A program made the translations under genes and the position numbers. Below, piece by piece: positions 9,900-18,275 of a stretch of 54,997 nt of DNA. The notes under the pieces were generated by a model. It worked only from the letters and a program-made list of their open reading frames with translations. It had not been told where the DNA came from and searched no databases. The number at the start of each line of letters is the position of its first letter. Position 1 is the stretch's first letter. Source of the DNA: Secundilactobacillus collinoides DSM 20515 = JCM 1123 (GTDB lineage: Bacteria > Bacillota > Bacilli > Lactobacillales > Lactobacillaceae). The stretch is taken from the NCBI RefSeq assembly GCF_001435975.1, contig NZ_AYYR01000112.1:10685-65681 (forward strand). Direction: 5' to 3'.

Positions 9900-10541
9900 A
9901 TGCTGTTGAAATCCTTGGTCAAACCAAAAGAACGCCTTGTTACCGTACAAGAAAACGTGACTTTGGAAGAAGCGCTAAAGGTTTTAGAAGATTCAGGTTA
10001 CCGTTGTGTGCCCATTTTGGACGAAACAGGTACGATTTTCCGCGGTAACATTTATAAAATGCACATTTATCGGCATAAATCACGGGGCGGCGATATGCAA
10101 TTGCCCGTGACCACCCTACTGAAAAACGCAACGAAGTTCATCACCGTTAACGCGGCCTTCTTCAACGTGTTCTTCTCCATTAAAGATTTACCCTACATCG
10201 CCGTTTTGGATGCCAACAACAAATTCTATGGCATCTTGACACATACCCGGTTGATGGATATGCTGTCACAATCTTGGAACGTCAACATTGGTTCGTACGT
10301 CCTGACCGTTGTTTCTCCTGGCGACCGCGGCGACTTGGCTAGCGTTGCTAAAATCATTACCAAGTATACAAACATTGCCAGTGTCATCAGTCTTGATGCA
10401 CAAGAAGGCGAGCTTGTTCACCGAATCATGTTTACACTTCCTGAAGATGTGGATAAAGATAAGTTGGATCGTATCGTAAAGGCATTGGAACGCAAAGAAT
10501 TCCGTGTCCCTGAGATTGAAGATCTCCGAAAAGAAATGTAA
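9900..10541 (+). CDS. cbpA: CBS-pair protein with C-terminal ACT-like domain (CbpA-type c-di-AMP-binding protein)
   Basis: This 213-aa soluble protein starts with a pair of CBS domains (about residues 8-135). The first contains VTLEEALKVLEDSGYRCVPI and the second ends with GILTHTRLMDML. A C-terminal ACT-like regulatory region follows (about 145-210). Proteins of this architecture in Listeria and lactobacilli bind the second messenger c-di-AMP and link it to osmotic or stringent responses. Ligand binding here is inferred from family membership, not seen. AGGAGG lies eight bases before the ATG. The gene stands alone between two terminators. Confidence 0.8.
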   Translation: MLLKSLVKPKERLVTVQENVTLEEALKVLEDSGYRCVPILDETGTIFRGNIYKMHIYRHKSRGGDMQLPVTTLLKNATKFITVNAAFFNVFFSIKDLPYIAVLDANNKFYGILTHTRLMDMLSQSWNVNIGSYVLTVVSPGDRGDLASVAKIITKYTNIASVISLDAQEGELVHRIMFTLPEDVDKDKLDRIVKALERKEFRVPEIEDLRKEM

Positions 10542-10556
10542 TTTTATAATGCGTAA

Positions 10557-10608
10557 TAAAAAACAGCACGTGTGGAACCCTGACGAGTCCTGCACGTGCT
10601 GTTTGTAT
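10557..10608. terminator. Terminator hairpin after cbpA
   Basis: The perfect 12-base arms AAACAGCACGTG and CACGTGCTGTTT enclose a 20-base loop. The T tract is better on the minus strand (TTTTTTATT), so it may act in both directions. Confidence 0.75.
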
Positions 10609-10761
10609 TGCCGGTAAATCGTGGTCCAATAACTTAGTTCTGCTATTATTGGTTTCAAATACACCAACCTTACATTGCTGAAACGATCTGAAATCTTTAA
10701 CCGGTTGCGCTACTCTCTAAACAATTTTGCAGACCCAGAGACGTTTTCTCAGCAATGCCCA

Positions 10762-10843
10762 CATTGCCGAAACGAGCGCCAAAAAGCGGTTAAGGAGCTG
10801 AACCTAAGTTCAACTCCTTAACCGCTTTTTTCCACTCTCTAAG
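10762..10843 (-). repeat. Nested-palindrome element whose payload is a terminator
   Basis: On the minus strand the flank TTAGAGAGTGGAAAAAAGCG leads into a 23-base stem and then to the right flank GCGCTCGTTTCGGCAATG. Here the outer stem is continuous, without the 4-base bulge seen in other copies. A second left-flank core, TTTAGAGAGTAGCGC, lies at about 10706-10720. Confidence 0.65.
10781..10831. terminator. Bidirectional terminator between cbpA and mazF
   Basis: The arms AAAAAGCGGTTAAGGAG and CTCCTTAACCGCTTTTT are exactly complementary, with T runs on both strands. The stem extends with one mismatch toward a 4-base loop. It lies inside an element copy and sits 20 bases past the mazF stop. 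Confidence 0.9.
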
Positions 10844-10850
10844 ATATGTA

Positions 10851-11240
10851 CTAAGCACGCTTGCGTTTCTTAGGTTCCGCCTTTTTATTCAGGCCGATGC
10901 TGACTTCTAATGCCTTATCTACCTGCACCATTGTAGCATCGTCCAAATGTGCGACGTGGTCCTTCAAGCGTTGCTTATCAATCGTTCTGATCTGTTCTAA
11001 TAAAATTACTGAATCTTTTTCGATTCCCGTGTGGTGAGCCTTAATGCCGATATGAGTCGGCATTTTGGGCTTTGAAATCCGCGCGGTTATCGCCGCTACA
11101 ATCACTGTTGGACTGTAATGGTTCCCGATGTTATTTTGGACAATTAACACGGGCCGAATCCCGCCCTGCTCTGAACCAACCACCGGTGATAAATCCGCGT
11201 AGAAAATATCCCCACGCTTAATATCGCTGTTTGTTGCCAT
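10851..11240 (-). CDS. mazF: MazF/PemK-family mRNA interferase toxin
   Basis: This 129-aa protein matches the MazF (EndoA/NdoA) fold. [19 protein letters not shown] leads to RPVLIVQN, which holds the conserved Arg of the RNA-cleaving site. VAAITARI and the motif [18 protein letters not shown] follow. The family cuts single-stranded mRNA at short motifs. A lysine/arginine-rich tail ([11 protein letters not shown]) extends beyond the usual length of about 115 residues. The start is ATG with GAGGGG about ten bases upstream. It follows its probable antitoxin gene by 39 bases. The acpS-alr-mazEF order is the conserved arrangement in Firmicutes. Confidence 0.93.
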   Translation of the reverse strand: MATNSDIKRGDIFYADLSPVVGSEQGGIRPVLIVQNNIGNHYSPTVIVAAITARISKPKMPTHIGIKAHHTGIEKDSVILLEQIRTIDKQRLKDHVAHLDDATMVQVDKALEVSIGLNKKAEPKKRKRA

Positions 11241-11279
11241 CTTCTACCATCCCCTCATAACCGCCTAACGCGTTGATAG

Positions 11280-11534
11280 TCAATCGGCTGGGTACAGCTG
11301 AGCGACTTCGTTTTCACAGGGTAAGTATTCCCGAACGATCTCCTCATTAAGCGTGCCCATTTCCTGGTAGCCAGCAATCAGTGCCTCAATCGTCGCAATC
11401 TGGTGCGGCCACAACTGAACGCTGATGACTGCTGACAATGACGCAATGAGCTGTTGATGTTGATGATGACTGACAGACCGTAACACTTGGTGCCCGGCCA
11501 TCGTTGCTGCTGGATGTACAATGTAGTGCTTCAT
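11280..11534 (-). CDS. mazE: Probable MazE-type antitoxin
   Basis: This 84-aa protein is encoded immediately upstream of mazF. It resembles no antitoxin strongly. A His/Gln-rich N-terminal half (SVSHHQHQQLIASLSAV) precedes an acidic C-terminal part (NEEIVREYLPCENEVAQLYPAD) that could bind MazF, as MazE tails do. The N-terminal ribbon-helix-helix or AbrB fold is not obvious by eye. AGAGGT lies seven bases before the ATG. The call rests mainly on position and size, so confidence is moderate. Confidence 0.6.
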   Translation of the reverse strand: MKHYIVHPAATMAGHQVLRSVSHHQHQQLIASLSAVISVQLWPHQIATIEALIAGYQEMGTLNEEIVREYLPCENEVAQLYPAD

Positions 11535-11569
11535 GATTAGACCTCTATTAGACTGTTACTATTTCAAAC

Positions 11570-11578
11570 ATTTTACCA
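11570..11578 (-). promoter_or_regulatory. Extended -10 promoter of mazEF
   Basis: The minus strand reads TGG-TAAAAT between alr and mazE. This suggests the toxin-antitoxin pair has its own promoter in addition to readthrough from alr. Confidence 0.45.
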
Positions 11579-11620
11579 TGAAACACGATAACTTTACAGC
11601 AATACTAAGCTAAATTCACA

Positions 11621-12751
11621 CTAATTGTCTGAATTCTTGTAAACTCTTTGGATTCTTTCAGTAAATCCGCACGCGATTTCATAGTGAATAGTGCCGCAAT
11701 AATCGGCAACGTCCTGCAATGTGATTTCGGCACCATGGTCTTTACCAACAAGGGTGACAGTTGTCCCCTCGGCAAATTCATGCGGCAACCGAATCATTAA
11801 TTGATCCATGCAGATCCGCCCGATAATTTCACAAATTTGACCATCAACCAAAACATGGAACCCTTGTAAACGCCGTTCGTATCCGTCAGCGTAACCAATC
11901 GGCAGGGTACCGACCCACTCATCCTGTTTTGCCGTATAGGTCGCCCCGTAGCTGACAGACCGACCGGCTTTGAGCTGTTTAACAAAGACCAGTTCACTGG
12001 TTAAACTCATGGCTGGTTTCAACGTAAATGGTTCCTTCAGCTCTGTGCCAGAAGGATTGAGACCGTAAGCCGCCACACCAAACCGGATCATATTACCATT
12101 GCACGCGTCATGCCACAAACTAGTCGCTGAATTAGAAACGTGAACATAGCGCGGTTTCTTATCCAAAACGGCCATGAACGCTTGCCAGCGGTCAACTTGT
12201 TGATGAAAGTAATCTGTATCGGCTGCGTCGGCGGTTGAAAAGTGCGTAAAGATCCCGTCAAAACTAATTTGTTCACTTTGCGCCAACGTGTCAACCGCAA
12301 CTTTTAAATCAGCTGGTTGCTGGAAACCGATCCGCCCCATCCCAGTGTCAAGACCAAGGTGAACTGAAAGCGGTTGTTTTTCATCACTAGCCGTCAATAC
12401 ACGTTTTGCGGCCTGCAACCAATCAAGTGTGCCAACCGTTGCTGAAACGTGATATTCAGCCATTAAAGCGGCATATTTAGGTGCTGTGATCCCCAGAACT
12501 AAAATCGGTTGGTTAAACCCGGCGTGCCGTAACTGAAGCGCCTCATCTAAAATGGCCACGCAAAAGCCGGTTGCTCCTGCTTCAACCGCCGTTTGTGCAA
12601 CCTGCAAGATCCCGTGACCGTAACCATTAGCCTTAACCACCATAAACAGGTCGGTGTTCGGTTTTAAGCGGGCCTTTTCCGTCGCAATATTGTCATAGAG
12701 TGCTTGCCGGTCGATAACCAACCGGGTTGGACGATGGATACCAATTGTCAT
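11621..12751 (-). CDS. alr: Alanine racemase
   Basis: This 376-aa PLP enzyme interconverts L- and D-alanine and supplies D-Ala for peptidoglycan and teichoic acids. The PLP lysine is Lys40 in [10 protein letters not shown]. The catalytic tyrosine lies in [11 protein letters not shown], in the C-terminal half. [10 protein letters not shown] and [11 protein letters not shown] are the usual C-terminal motifs. The ATG overlaps the acpS stop by one base (TAATG), so translation is coupled. Its AAGGAG lies inside the acpS end. The length is normal for the family. Confidence 0.97.
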   Translation of the reverse strand: MTIGIHRPTRLVIDRQALYDNIATEKARLKPNTDLFMVVKANGYGHGILQVAQTAVEAGATGFCVAILDEALQLRHAGFNQPILVLGITAPKYAALMAEYHVSATVGTLDWLQAAKRVLTASDEKQPLSVHLGLDTGMGRIGFQQPADLKVAVDTLAQSEQISFDGIFTHFSTADAADTDYFHQQVDRWQAFMAVLDKKPRYVHVSNSATSLWHDACNGNMIRFGVAAYGLNPSGTELKEPFTLKPAMSLTSELVFVKQLKAGRSVSYGATYTAKQDEWVGTLPIGYADGYERRLQGFHVLVDGQICEIIGRICMDQLMIRLPHEFAEGTTVTLVGKDHGAEITLQDVADYCGTIHYEIACGFTERIQRVYKNSDN

Positions 12752-13110
12752 TAATCAAGATCTCCTTCTAAAAGAACTTCGGTCATTACAAGTTCGCTAG
12801 TGTGTGAAATTGACACAAAGGCCTTACCGTTAAAAGGCTGGCGGTGAAAAGCGGGTTTCCCAGACGCATCATCCAGAATCTCAAGGTCCTGAAACGAGAC
12901 CGCCTTGCCGATACCCGTACCAAAAGCCTTGCTGAACGCTTCCTTTGCTGACCAGCGACCAGCCAAAAATTCGGCTGCCCGCTTATCTGAGAGCGTTTGA
13001 TAGACAGCTGCCTCGGCCGGCGTCAAAACTTTATTAATAAAAGAATCTTGATCCGCCACGGCCCGCAATCGACCGATCTCTTCAATATCCACGCCAATTC
13101 CGTATATCAC
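12751..13110 (-). CDS. acpS: Holo-[acyl-carrier-protein] synthase
   Basis: This 119-aa enzyme transfers the 4'-phosphopantetheine group from CoA to apo-ACP. The Mg-binding Asp8 is in [11 protein letters not shown] and Glu57 is in [14 protein letters not shown], both at family-typical positions. SISHTSELV lies near the C terminus. The start is GTG, with AGGTGA eight bases upstream. It is the first gene of the acpS-alr unit, driven by the extended -10 at 13164-13172. Confidence 0.96.
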   Translation of the reverse strand: MIYGIGVDIEEIGRLRAVADQDSFINKVLTPAEAAVYQTLSDKRAAEFLAGRWSAKEAFSKAFGTGIGKAVSFQDLEILDDASGKPAFHRQPFNGKAFVSISHTSELVMTEVLLEGDLD

Positions 13111-13163
13111 GATGGGTTCACCTCACTTTGCTATAATTTGTTGACCTTTTCAATAATGTTTTT

Positions 13164-13172
13164 ATTTTACCA
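13164..13172 (-). promoter_or_regulatory. Extended -10 promoter of acpS-alr
   Basis: The minus strand reads TGG-TAAAAT about 55 bases before the acpS GTG. A TTGTCC sits only 14 bases upstream, which is too close to be a normal -35. Confidence 0.5.
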
Positions 13173-13548
13173 TACATTAATTTGGACAACTTCCCGGGAG
13201 CGGAAAGTTAACATGAATCTTTTTCAGCCTAACATGACGAACTTTCGCCCACCCAGTGAACAATGTGACGCTAATGAGACAAGGTTGATTTTTGAGACAA
13301 CGTTCTGTTAAGCACGAATTTTGGTGGGCTCGACTGACATTTTACTGGAAAACTGGTGTGACACAGAAATGTCATTGTGTGATTCGTTTTTACAGTTCTG
13401 AATCCCGTCGATAAGCGCAATTTATTTTTAATCTAAACGTTGTGCAGAAACCTTTTCAACGTTGTTTTGCTTTAGTAATCGATGTTTCAGTCAATCTCCG
13501 ATCAAATAAAATTTTTCGAATTTATTATTGTGCCCTTCCCCGAGACAA
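13173..13548. other. Gene-free stretch between acpS and cshA
   Basis: No gene is supported. An inverted repeat TGACATTT/AAATGTCA lies near 13337-13373 and a second pair GGAAAGTT/AACTTTC near 13200-13248. Neither has a T tract. The only ORF (from 13213) lacks family resemblance and a ribosome binding site. Confidence 0.45.
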
Positions 13549-13580
13549 CAAAAAAAGCCCAGACCATAAGTCTGAGCTTC
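13549..13580 (-). terminator. Intrinsic terminator of cshA
   Basis: The minus strand reads AGCTCAGAC - TTAT - GGTCTGGGCT followed by TTTTTTT. Confidence 0.88.
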
Positions 13581-13599
13581 TGCAGCAAAGAACCAGGGT

Positions 13600-15150
13600 C
13601 TAGTCCTTGTTCTTCCGAATGGTAAATCCGTGTTTGCTGCTACCATTTGATTTGTTGTTATTACGACGATCGTTATGGTGGTCGCTGTGACGGTCTTTGT
13701 TACTTGAGTAACGGTGATGACTGTCACTGTTCTTGCCATTGTAACGACGGTTGCCTGAACGACCGTGGTTGTTACCGCCACGACCGCCACCACGGTGATA
13801 ATTACCACCGTTGCCGCCATGTTTGTGACGAGGTAATGGCCGTTCTGGTGTGATCTTAACTGGCACTTGACTGGAATCATCCTTGGTCAAGTCATTCAGT
13901 AAAGCAGCGACTAAGTCAACGGCTTCGTATTGATCCAACAACTGAGAAGCAATTTTTTCATACTTTTCAGTGTCGGTTTTGTCAACCAAGTTCTTAACCG
14001 TTTCCTGAGCATTGCTCAACTGACCCACGAAGGCTTCTTCTTCCGAAGGCGGCTTCAATGGCAGCATTCGCACCTTGGTCAATTTTTCGATTTCACGCAG
14101 GTAATCCATTTCGTTAGGGGTCACGAAGGTCAAGGAGACACCATGGTGTCCGGCACGACCGGTACGACCCACACGGTGAACATAACTGTCCGGATCCTGT
14201 GGAATATCGTAGTTGTAAACGTGGGTAACGTCAGCAACGTCGATCCCACGAGCAGCAACGTCAGTGGCAACTAAAATATCAAGTTGCCCATGCTTAAACT
14301 GGTTCAAAACCTGCATCCGGCGCTTTTGGGTTAAATCACCATGAATTCCGGCTGCGTTGTACCCACGGGCTTCAAGGCCACGCGAGATTTCATCTACCCG
14401 GCGCTTTGTCCGAGTAAAGACAATGGTCAGATCAGGTGATTGGACGTCAAACAACCGGGTCATAACGTCAAACTTTTCGTAATCTTTAGCGCGAACATAG
14501 TACTGATCAATTAAGTCAGTCGTTAATTCCTTGGCCTTGATCTTAACGTGCTGTGGGTCGTGCATGAATTGCACACCGACCCGTTTGATTTCAGGCGGCA
14601 TTGTGGCTGAGAACAACAGCGTTTGTCGTTGTTCAGGCAATGCCTTAATGATTGATTCAATATCATCTAAGAAACCCATGTTTAACATTTCGTCGGCTTC
14701 ATCCAACACAAGGGTTTGAACGTGATCCAGTTTAATCGTGTGACGGTTCATGTGGTCCAATAAACGACCAGGTGTCCCAACGATAACTTGTGGATGGTTC
14801 TTCAAACTGTTGATTTGGCGACGAATATCGGCACCACCATAAACAACTTGAACCTTGGCGTGTTCTTCTTTACCGAGTTGATAAATTTGTTCCTGAGTTT
14901 GGATAGCTAATTCACGTGTAGGTGAAACAACTAAGGCTTGGACATTGGGGTTGTCGCGGTCAATGTGTTGTAAAATCGGCAGTGCAAAGGCGGCAGTTTT
15001 ACCGGTACCGGTTTGGGCCTGCCCAATCACATCCTTACCATCAAGCACCATGGGGATGGTTTCTGCTTGAATTGGGGTTGCTTCTTCATAGCCGTTTCTT
15101 TCAACAGCTTTCAACAAACTTTTTGATAACCCAAGTTCTGAAAACTTCAA
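13600..15150 (-). CDS. cshA: DEAD-box ATP-dependent RNA helicase CshA
   Basis: This 516-aa helicase remodels RNA in the degradosome and in ribosome assembly. The Q motif region (FSELGLSKSL ... ATPIQ) is followed by motif I AQTGTGKT (Lys51), DEAD at 150-153, SAT at 181-183 and HRVGRTGRAGHHG in the second RecA domain. The C-terminal tail (from about 445) is rich in Arg, Gly, His and Asn, as in RNA-binding RGG-like tails. The start is a TTG, chosen because AGGAGG lies eight bases upstream and the family begins MKFxELG here. The leader is about 105 bases long, which may allow post-transcriptional control. Confidence 0.95.
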   Translation of the reverse strand: MKFSELGLSKSLLKAVERNGYEEATPIQAETIPMVLDGKDVIGQAQTGTGKTAAFALPILQHIDRDNPNVQALVVSPTRELAIQTQEQIYQLGKEEHAKVQVVYGGADIRRQINSLKNHPQVIVGTPGRLLDHMNRHTIKLDHVQTLVLDEADEMLNMGFLDDIESIIKALPEQRQTLLFSATMPPEIKRVGVQFMHDPQHVKIKAKELTTDLIDQYYVRAKDYEKFDVMTRLFDVQSPDLTIVFTRTKRRVDEISRGLEARGYNAAGIHGDLTQKRRMQVLNQFKHGQLDILVATDVAARGIDVADVTHVYNYDIPQDPDSYVHRVGRTGRAGHHGVSLTFVTPNEMDYLREIEKLTKVRMLPLKPPSEEEAFVGQLSNAQETVKNLVDKTDTEKYEKIASQLLDQYEAVDLVAALLNDLTKDDSSQVPVKITPERPLPRHKHGGNGGNYHRGGGRGGNNHGRSGNRRYNGKNSDSHHRYSSNKDRHSDHHNDRRNNNKSNGSSKHGFTIRKNKD

Positions 15151-15262
15151 ATAATTTTCCTCCTAATAGGTGTAACAAGGCACGGCACTATAAGAAATCC
15201 GTCTTCTGATGCGTACCGTCCTCGTTGTTGCAGCGTCTCTTGCAAAAAAACATAACTAAAAT

Positions 15263-15291
15263 ATAATACATCACCCGATTAAAATAAGCAA
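15263..15291 (-). promoter_or_regulatory. Promoter of cshA
   Basis: TTGCTT and TATTAT are separated by 17 bases on the minus strand. The -35 overlaps the tail and stem of the murF terminator. Confidence 0.6.
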
Positions 15292-15313
15292 CTAATCTTT
15301 TTCAATTAGTTGC
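15281..15313 (-). terminator. Terminator of murF
   Basis: The minus strand has arms GCAACTAAT and ATTAGTTGC with an 8-base loop, followed by TTATTTT. Confidence 0.75.
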
Positions 15314-15321
15314 CGTCGCAT

Positions 15322-16701
15322 TTAGTCAGCTGTTCTGAGGCTTGCCAGAACGGTCTCCAAATGGATACCGTGGCTCCCCTTAATTAAAATGGCGTCCTTA
15401 GCAGTTAACGTTGCTAAGAGATCCGCCGACAAGGTGCCGAGTTCGTCAACTTGATAAAAGTGTAACTGTTCGGCATCAAAGTTCTTTTCCAATTGGTCAT
15501 AGAGGGCGTGCATGTGCGGTCCGACGAGATACACCCCGGCTACAAGCGTTGGGTCAAAGGCACTGCTTAACCCTGCATGCAAAGCGTCGGACTGCTCACC
15601 CAGCTCAAGCATGTCACCCAACACGACCAGCCGCCGACCGTCAACAGGGGTCTTTGTAAAAGCAGCCATAACCTCTTTAACAGCGGTCGGATTCGAATTA
15701 TAAACGTCACTCAAAATTTTTTCACCCTGACTGCCCGTCACCCATTCGGCCCGGTTACGGGTCAAATCAAGGTTCAGCAAAGCGGCCGTGGCCTTTTCCG
15801 GTGCGATGCGGTACGTCTTGGCTACGCAAAGTGCCGCCAGGGCGTTGTTAACATTGTAGTCACCAATCATTGGTACATCAAAAGTTGTGTCCGGCCATAA
15901 ATTCGTTGTAAACGTGGTGTTCACGGGTGTTGGCGTCATCGCGGTCTCGTTGACGTCATCCTCAGCGGAATGGCCAAAGGTCAATTGCCGTTGCGAAACA
16001 GTTTGGGCGCGTTCCTGCAATAACGGCTCATCACCGTCATAAATAAACAAGCCATCGTCCTTTAATCCGTTGACGATTTCCATCTTAGCATCCGCAATCT
16101 TGTCACGAGTTCCAAAGAATTCAATGTGTGCTTCACCGATCATGGTAATAATGGCAATATCAGGAGCCACTAACCGGCTCAGAAAATCAAGTTGACCTGG
16201 CCGATCCATACCCATTTCAACAACCAGCATTTCGGTGTTCGGTTCCATTGACAGAATTGTGATTGGTACACCAATTTCGTTGTTGAAATTGTCTTGTGTT
16301 TTGGTGACGTTAAACTGCGTTGCTAAGATTGAAGCCACCATATCCTTGGTAGTCGTTTTCCCGTTCGAACCAGTAATGGCAACCACTCGCGGATTAATTT
16401 TTAAGAGATAGTGCTTACTCAAAGCCTGTAATGCCTTAAGCGCATCATCCACGACAATCACTGGGATATCAGTTGGCACATCACCATGATCTGCTTGCCA
16501 GAATGTAGCCGCCGCACCATTTTCGATTGCCTTGTCGATAAACGTATGACCGTCACGTTCACCCACTAGCGGCACAAATAGCGCCCCAGGTTTAAGTTCC
16601 CGGCTATCAAAAGCCACACTTGAGATTTCAACTGTTTGCCAAGCCGAAATATCGTTTTGTGCTGAAACAGTCTTAGCAATCTCAGAAAGTTGCATTTTCA
16701 T
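15322..16701 (-). CDS. murF: UDP-MurNAc-tripeptide--D-Ala-D-Ala ligase MurF
   Basis: This 459-aa ATP-dependent ligase adds D-Ala-D-Ala to UDP-MurNAc-tripeptide, the last cytoplasmic step of the wall pentapeptide. The N-terminal substrate domain contains FDSRELKPGALFVPL. The ATP-grip P-loop is ITGSNGKTTTKD (110-120). NFNNEIGVP and the Mur-ligase C-terminal domain (LSDVYNSNPTAVKEVM) follow. AGGAG lies nine bases before the first ATG, which favours MKMQL over the ATG two codons later. It has its own promoter at 16759-16767 and terminator. Confidence 0.97.
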   Translation of the reverse strand: MKMQLSEIAKTVSAQNDISAWQTVEISSVAFDSRELKPGALFVPLVGERDGHTFIDKAIENGAAATFWQADHGDVPTDIPVIVVDDALKALQALSKHYLLKINPRVVAITGSNGKTTTKDMVASILATQFNVTKTQDNFNNEIGVPITILSMEPNTEMLVVEMGMDRPGQLDFLSRLVAPDIAIITMIGEAHIEFFGTRDKIADAKMEIVNGLKDDGLFIYDGDEPLLQERAQTVSQRQLTFGHSAEDDVNETAMTPTPVNTTFTTNLWPDTTFDVPMIGDYNVNNALAALCVAKTYRIAPEKATAALLNLDLTRNRAEWVTGSQGEKILSDVYNSNPTAVKEVMAAFTKTPVDGRRLVVLGDMLELGEQSDALHAGLSSAFDPTLVAGVYLVGPHMHALYDQLEKNFDAEQLHFYQVDELGTLSADLLATLTAKDAILIKGSHGIHLETVLASLRTAD

Positions 16702-16758
16702 TATGATAAACTCCTAATTTTGATTTCATCAATCTCGTTCATTAACACTGCGCCAACT

Positions 16759-16767
16759 ATTATACCA
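16759..16767 (-). promoter_or_regulatory. Extended -10 promoter of murF
   Basis: The minus strand reads TGG-TATAAT, a perfect -10 with the TG extension. No clear -35 is seen. Confidence 0.6.
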
Positions 16768-16863
16768 CGTCTCAGTCATCTGGTTTGTTCAGAAAGAGAC
16801 GGTCGTCCAGGACATTGATTCATTCCGACATCAAATTTTCGCGTTTTTTCCATCTAATGATTG

Positions 16864-17649
16864 CTATAAATCAGCCTCATTTTCGATAAACGGCTGCTTA
16901 TCTATGATATCGAGTTCCCAATGCTTTTGGTCAACATCGTAAATCAACGTGGCTACGCGGCGGGCAGTGGCGTAAACATCTTCTTGTTCATGCCACCAAT
17001 TTTGACGTTCCGGGTGTTCCTGAACTAGTAATGGAATCAAATAATGTCGTTTACGCTCAATGGTTTGGTCAAAAGCAAAGATGACACCCTCACTAAATAC
17101 TGCCATCAGCTGGTTAAAGACATCACTTGGCACATCACTCACAGAAAAAGGCCGGTTGAAAACGACCCATCGACTGCTATGAAGCAACCGCAAATGGCGC
17201 TTCAATGAAATATCAAGGATATGGTTAAAAGTCCGCAGATTCCGATAATAAATCTTCTGGAAATCTTCGGGCGTCGTCAAAAAAGCATAGTCATTGCGCA
17301 ATTTTGAATACAACGGCAAATGAAAATGCGTCATCATATGGGCCATGTAGAGCAACTCTGCAATCTCACTTGGCATCAAAAGATCCAAGTCGTCAGCCTC
17401 ATGGTAGTCCAGCCACATCTTAGGTCCGTTCGCTTTCCCAATTAAGAACTCCCGGACGCTATTTTGACCAGTCACCGTTTGAAAACGGGTATGCCCGTTC
17501 ACCTGAGTGCCCTCATTCACACCATCGATCAGTACAATTCTCTGTGGTACATTGGGGATTCCGTTCACGAAATCAGCAGCCGTAATCCCGTAAGAAATCA
17601 CCAGATTGTTGACCTGCTCCCAATTAATGTAAATAAAATTACCTCGCAT
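16864..17649 (-). CDS. Conserved-looking protein of unknown function (261 aa)
   Basis: I do not recognise this family. The product is soluble, with no signal peptide and no membrane segment. It is rich in aromatic and histidine residues, notably DYHEADDLDLLMPSEIAELL and HMMTHFHLPLYSKLRNDYAF (about 80-130), and basic in RHLRLLHSSRWVVFNRPF. Codon use is like the neighbours. The ATG at 17649 is preferred, because the GTG just before it would use the same weak TGAG as ribosome binding site. Upstream DNA reads TTAGAGAGTG, the left-flank core of the element family. It follows no operon partner closely; murF lies 162 bases downstream. A regulatory or nucleotide-related role would be a guess. Confidence 0.7.
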   Translation of the reverse strand: MRGNFIYINWEQVNNLVISYGITAADFVNGIPNVPQRIVLIDGVNEGTQVNGHTRFQTVTGQNSVREFLIGKANGPKMWLDYHEADDLDLLMPSEIAELLYMAHMMTHFHLPLYSKLRNDYAFLTTPEDFQKIYYRNLRTFNHILDISLKRHLRLLHSSRWVVFNRPFSVSDVPSDVFNQLMAVFSEGVIFAFDQTIERKRHYLIPLLVQEHPERQNWWHEQEDVYATARRVATLIYDVDQKHWELDIIDKQPFIENEADL

Positions 17650-17728
17650 CACTTTTACTCACACTCTCTAACGTATTAAACATCTTAATTGTACTACGAA
17701 ATGGTGGGAAAAGAATTAGGTAAATGCA

Positions 17729-17867
17729 AGAGAGTGGAAGAAAGCGGTTAGAGACCAGAATGTAAGGGCAGATAGCGGGAAATCCCGAATTTGGATTTGT
17801 CGCTATCTGCCCTTACATGGCCGGTCTCGCTTTCTGTAACTCGTTTCGACTATGTAATTGGGAAGCA
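17729..17867 (+). repeat. Nested-palindrome element, copy A of a direct pair
   Basis: The order is left flank AGAGAGTGGAAGAAAGCGGT, outer-stem arm GAAAGC-(GGTT)-AGAGACC, inner arm ATGTAAGGGCAGATAGCG, inner loop GGAAATCCCGAATTTGGA and so on, inner arm CGCTATCTGCCCTTACAT, outer arm GGTCTC-GCTTTC, and right flank AACTCGTTTCGACTA. The 18-bp inner stem is perfect. The outer stem carries a one-sided 4-5-base bulge. Confidence 0.85.
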
Positions 17868-17906
17868 CAAAATGAAATCGGGTCTTTGCAGAATTTGAAA
17901 TAACTC

Positions 17907-18046
17907 AGAGAGTGGAAGAAAGCGGTTAGAGACCAGAATGTAAGGGCAGATAGCGGGAAATCCCGAATTTGGATTTGTCGCTATCTGCCCTTACATGGCC
18001 GGTCTCTGCTTTCTGTAACTCGTTTCGACTAGATAATTGGGGAGCA
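17907..18046 (+). repeat. Nested-palindrome element, copy B of a direct pair
   Basis: This nearly identical copy starts 178 bases after copy A. It differs by one inserted T (GGTCTCTGCTTTC, which restores pairing with AGAGACC) and by a few substitutions in the tail. The 40 bases between the copies are not repeated. Confidence 0.85.
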
Positions 18047-18275
18047 CTAAATAAACCCAAAAAATCGTCATTGGTGGTATAAAAAGTCTAATATCATCCA
18101 GTAAAACATTCGCAGTTAGGAGTTACTCTAATTGTGCTCGCCCAATCTGAAGTGTGCACAATAGTCTCACTGTGACGAATCAGCTATCCAAAGTACAGGC
18201 CAGCAGTTCACTTGACGAATCTCCCGACATTCCCTACTATGTTGTTAATATCAGCATCGCGAAAGGAAAATCACA

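Noticed and set aside
13491-13880. Val/Thr-rich minus-strand ORF overlapping the cshA end
   Set aside because: It is a frame shadow of the Arg/Gly/Asn-rich cshA tail.
17729-18046. Possible insertion sequence
   Set aside because: There is no transposase or ORF between the flanks, and the copies are too short for an autonomous element.
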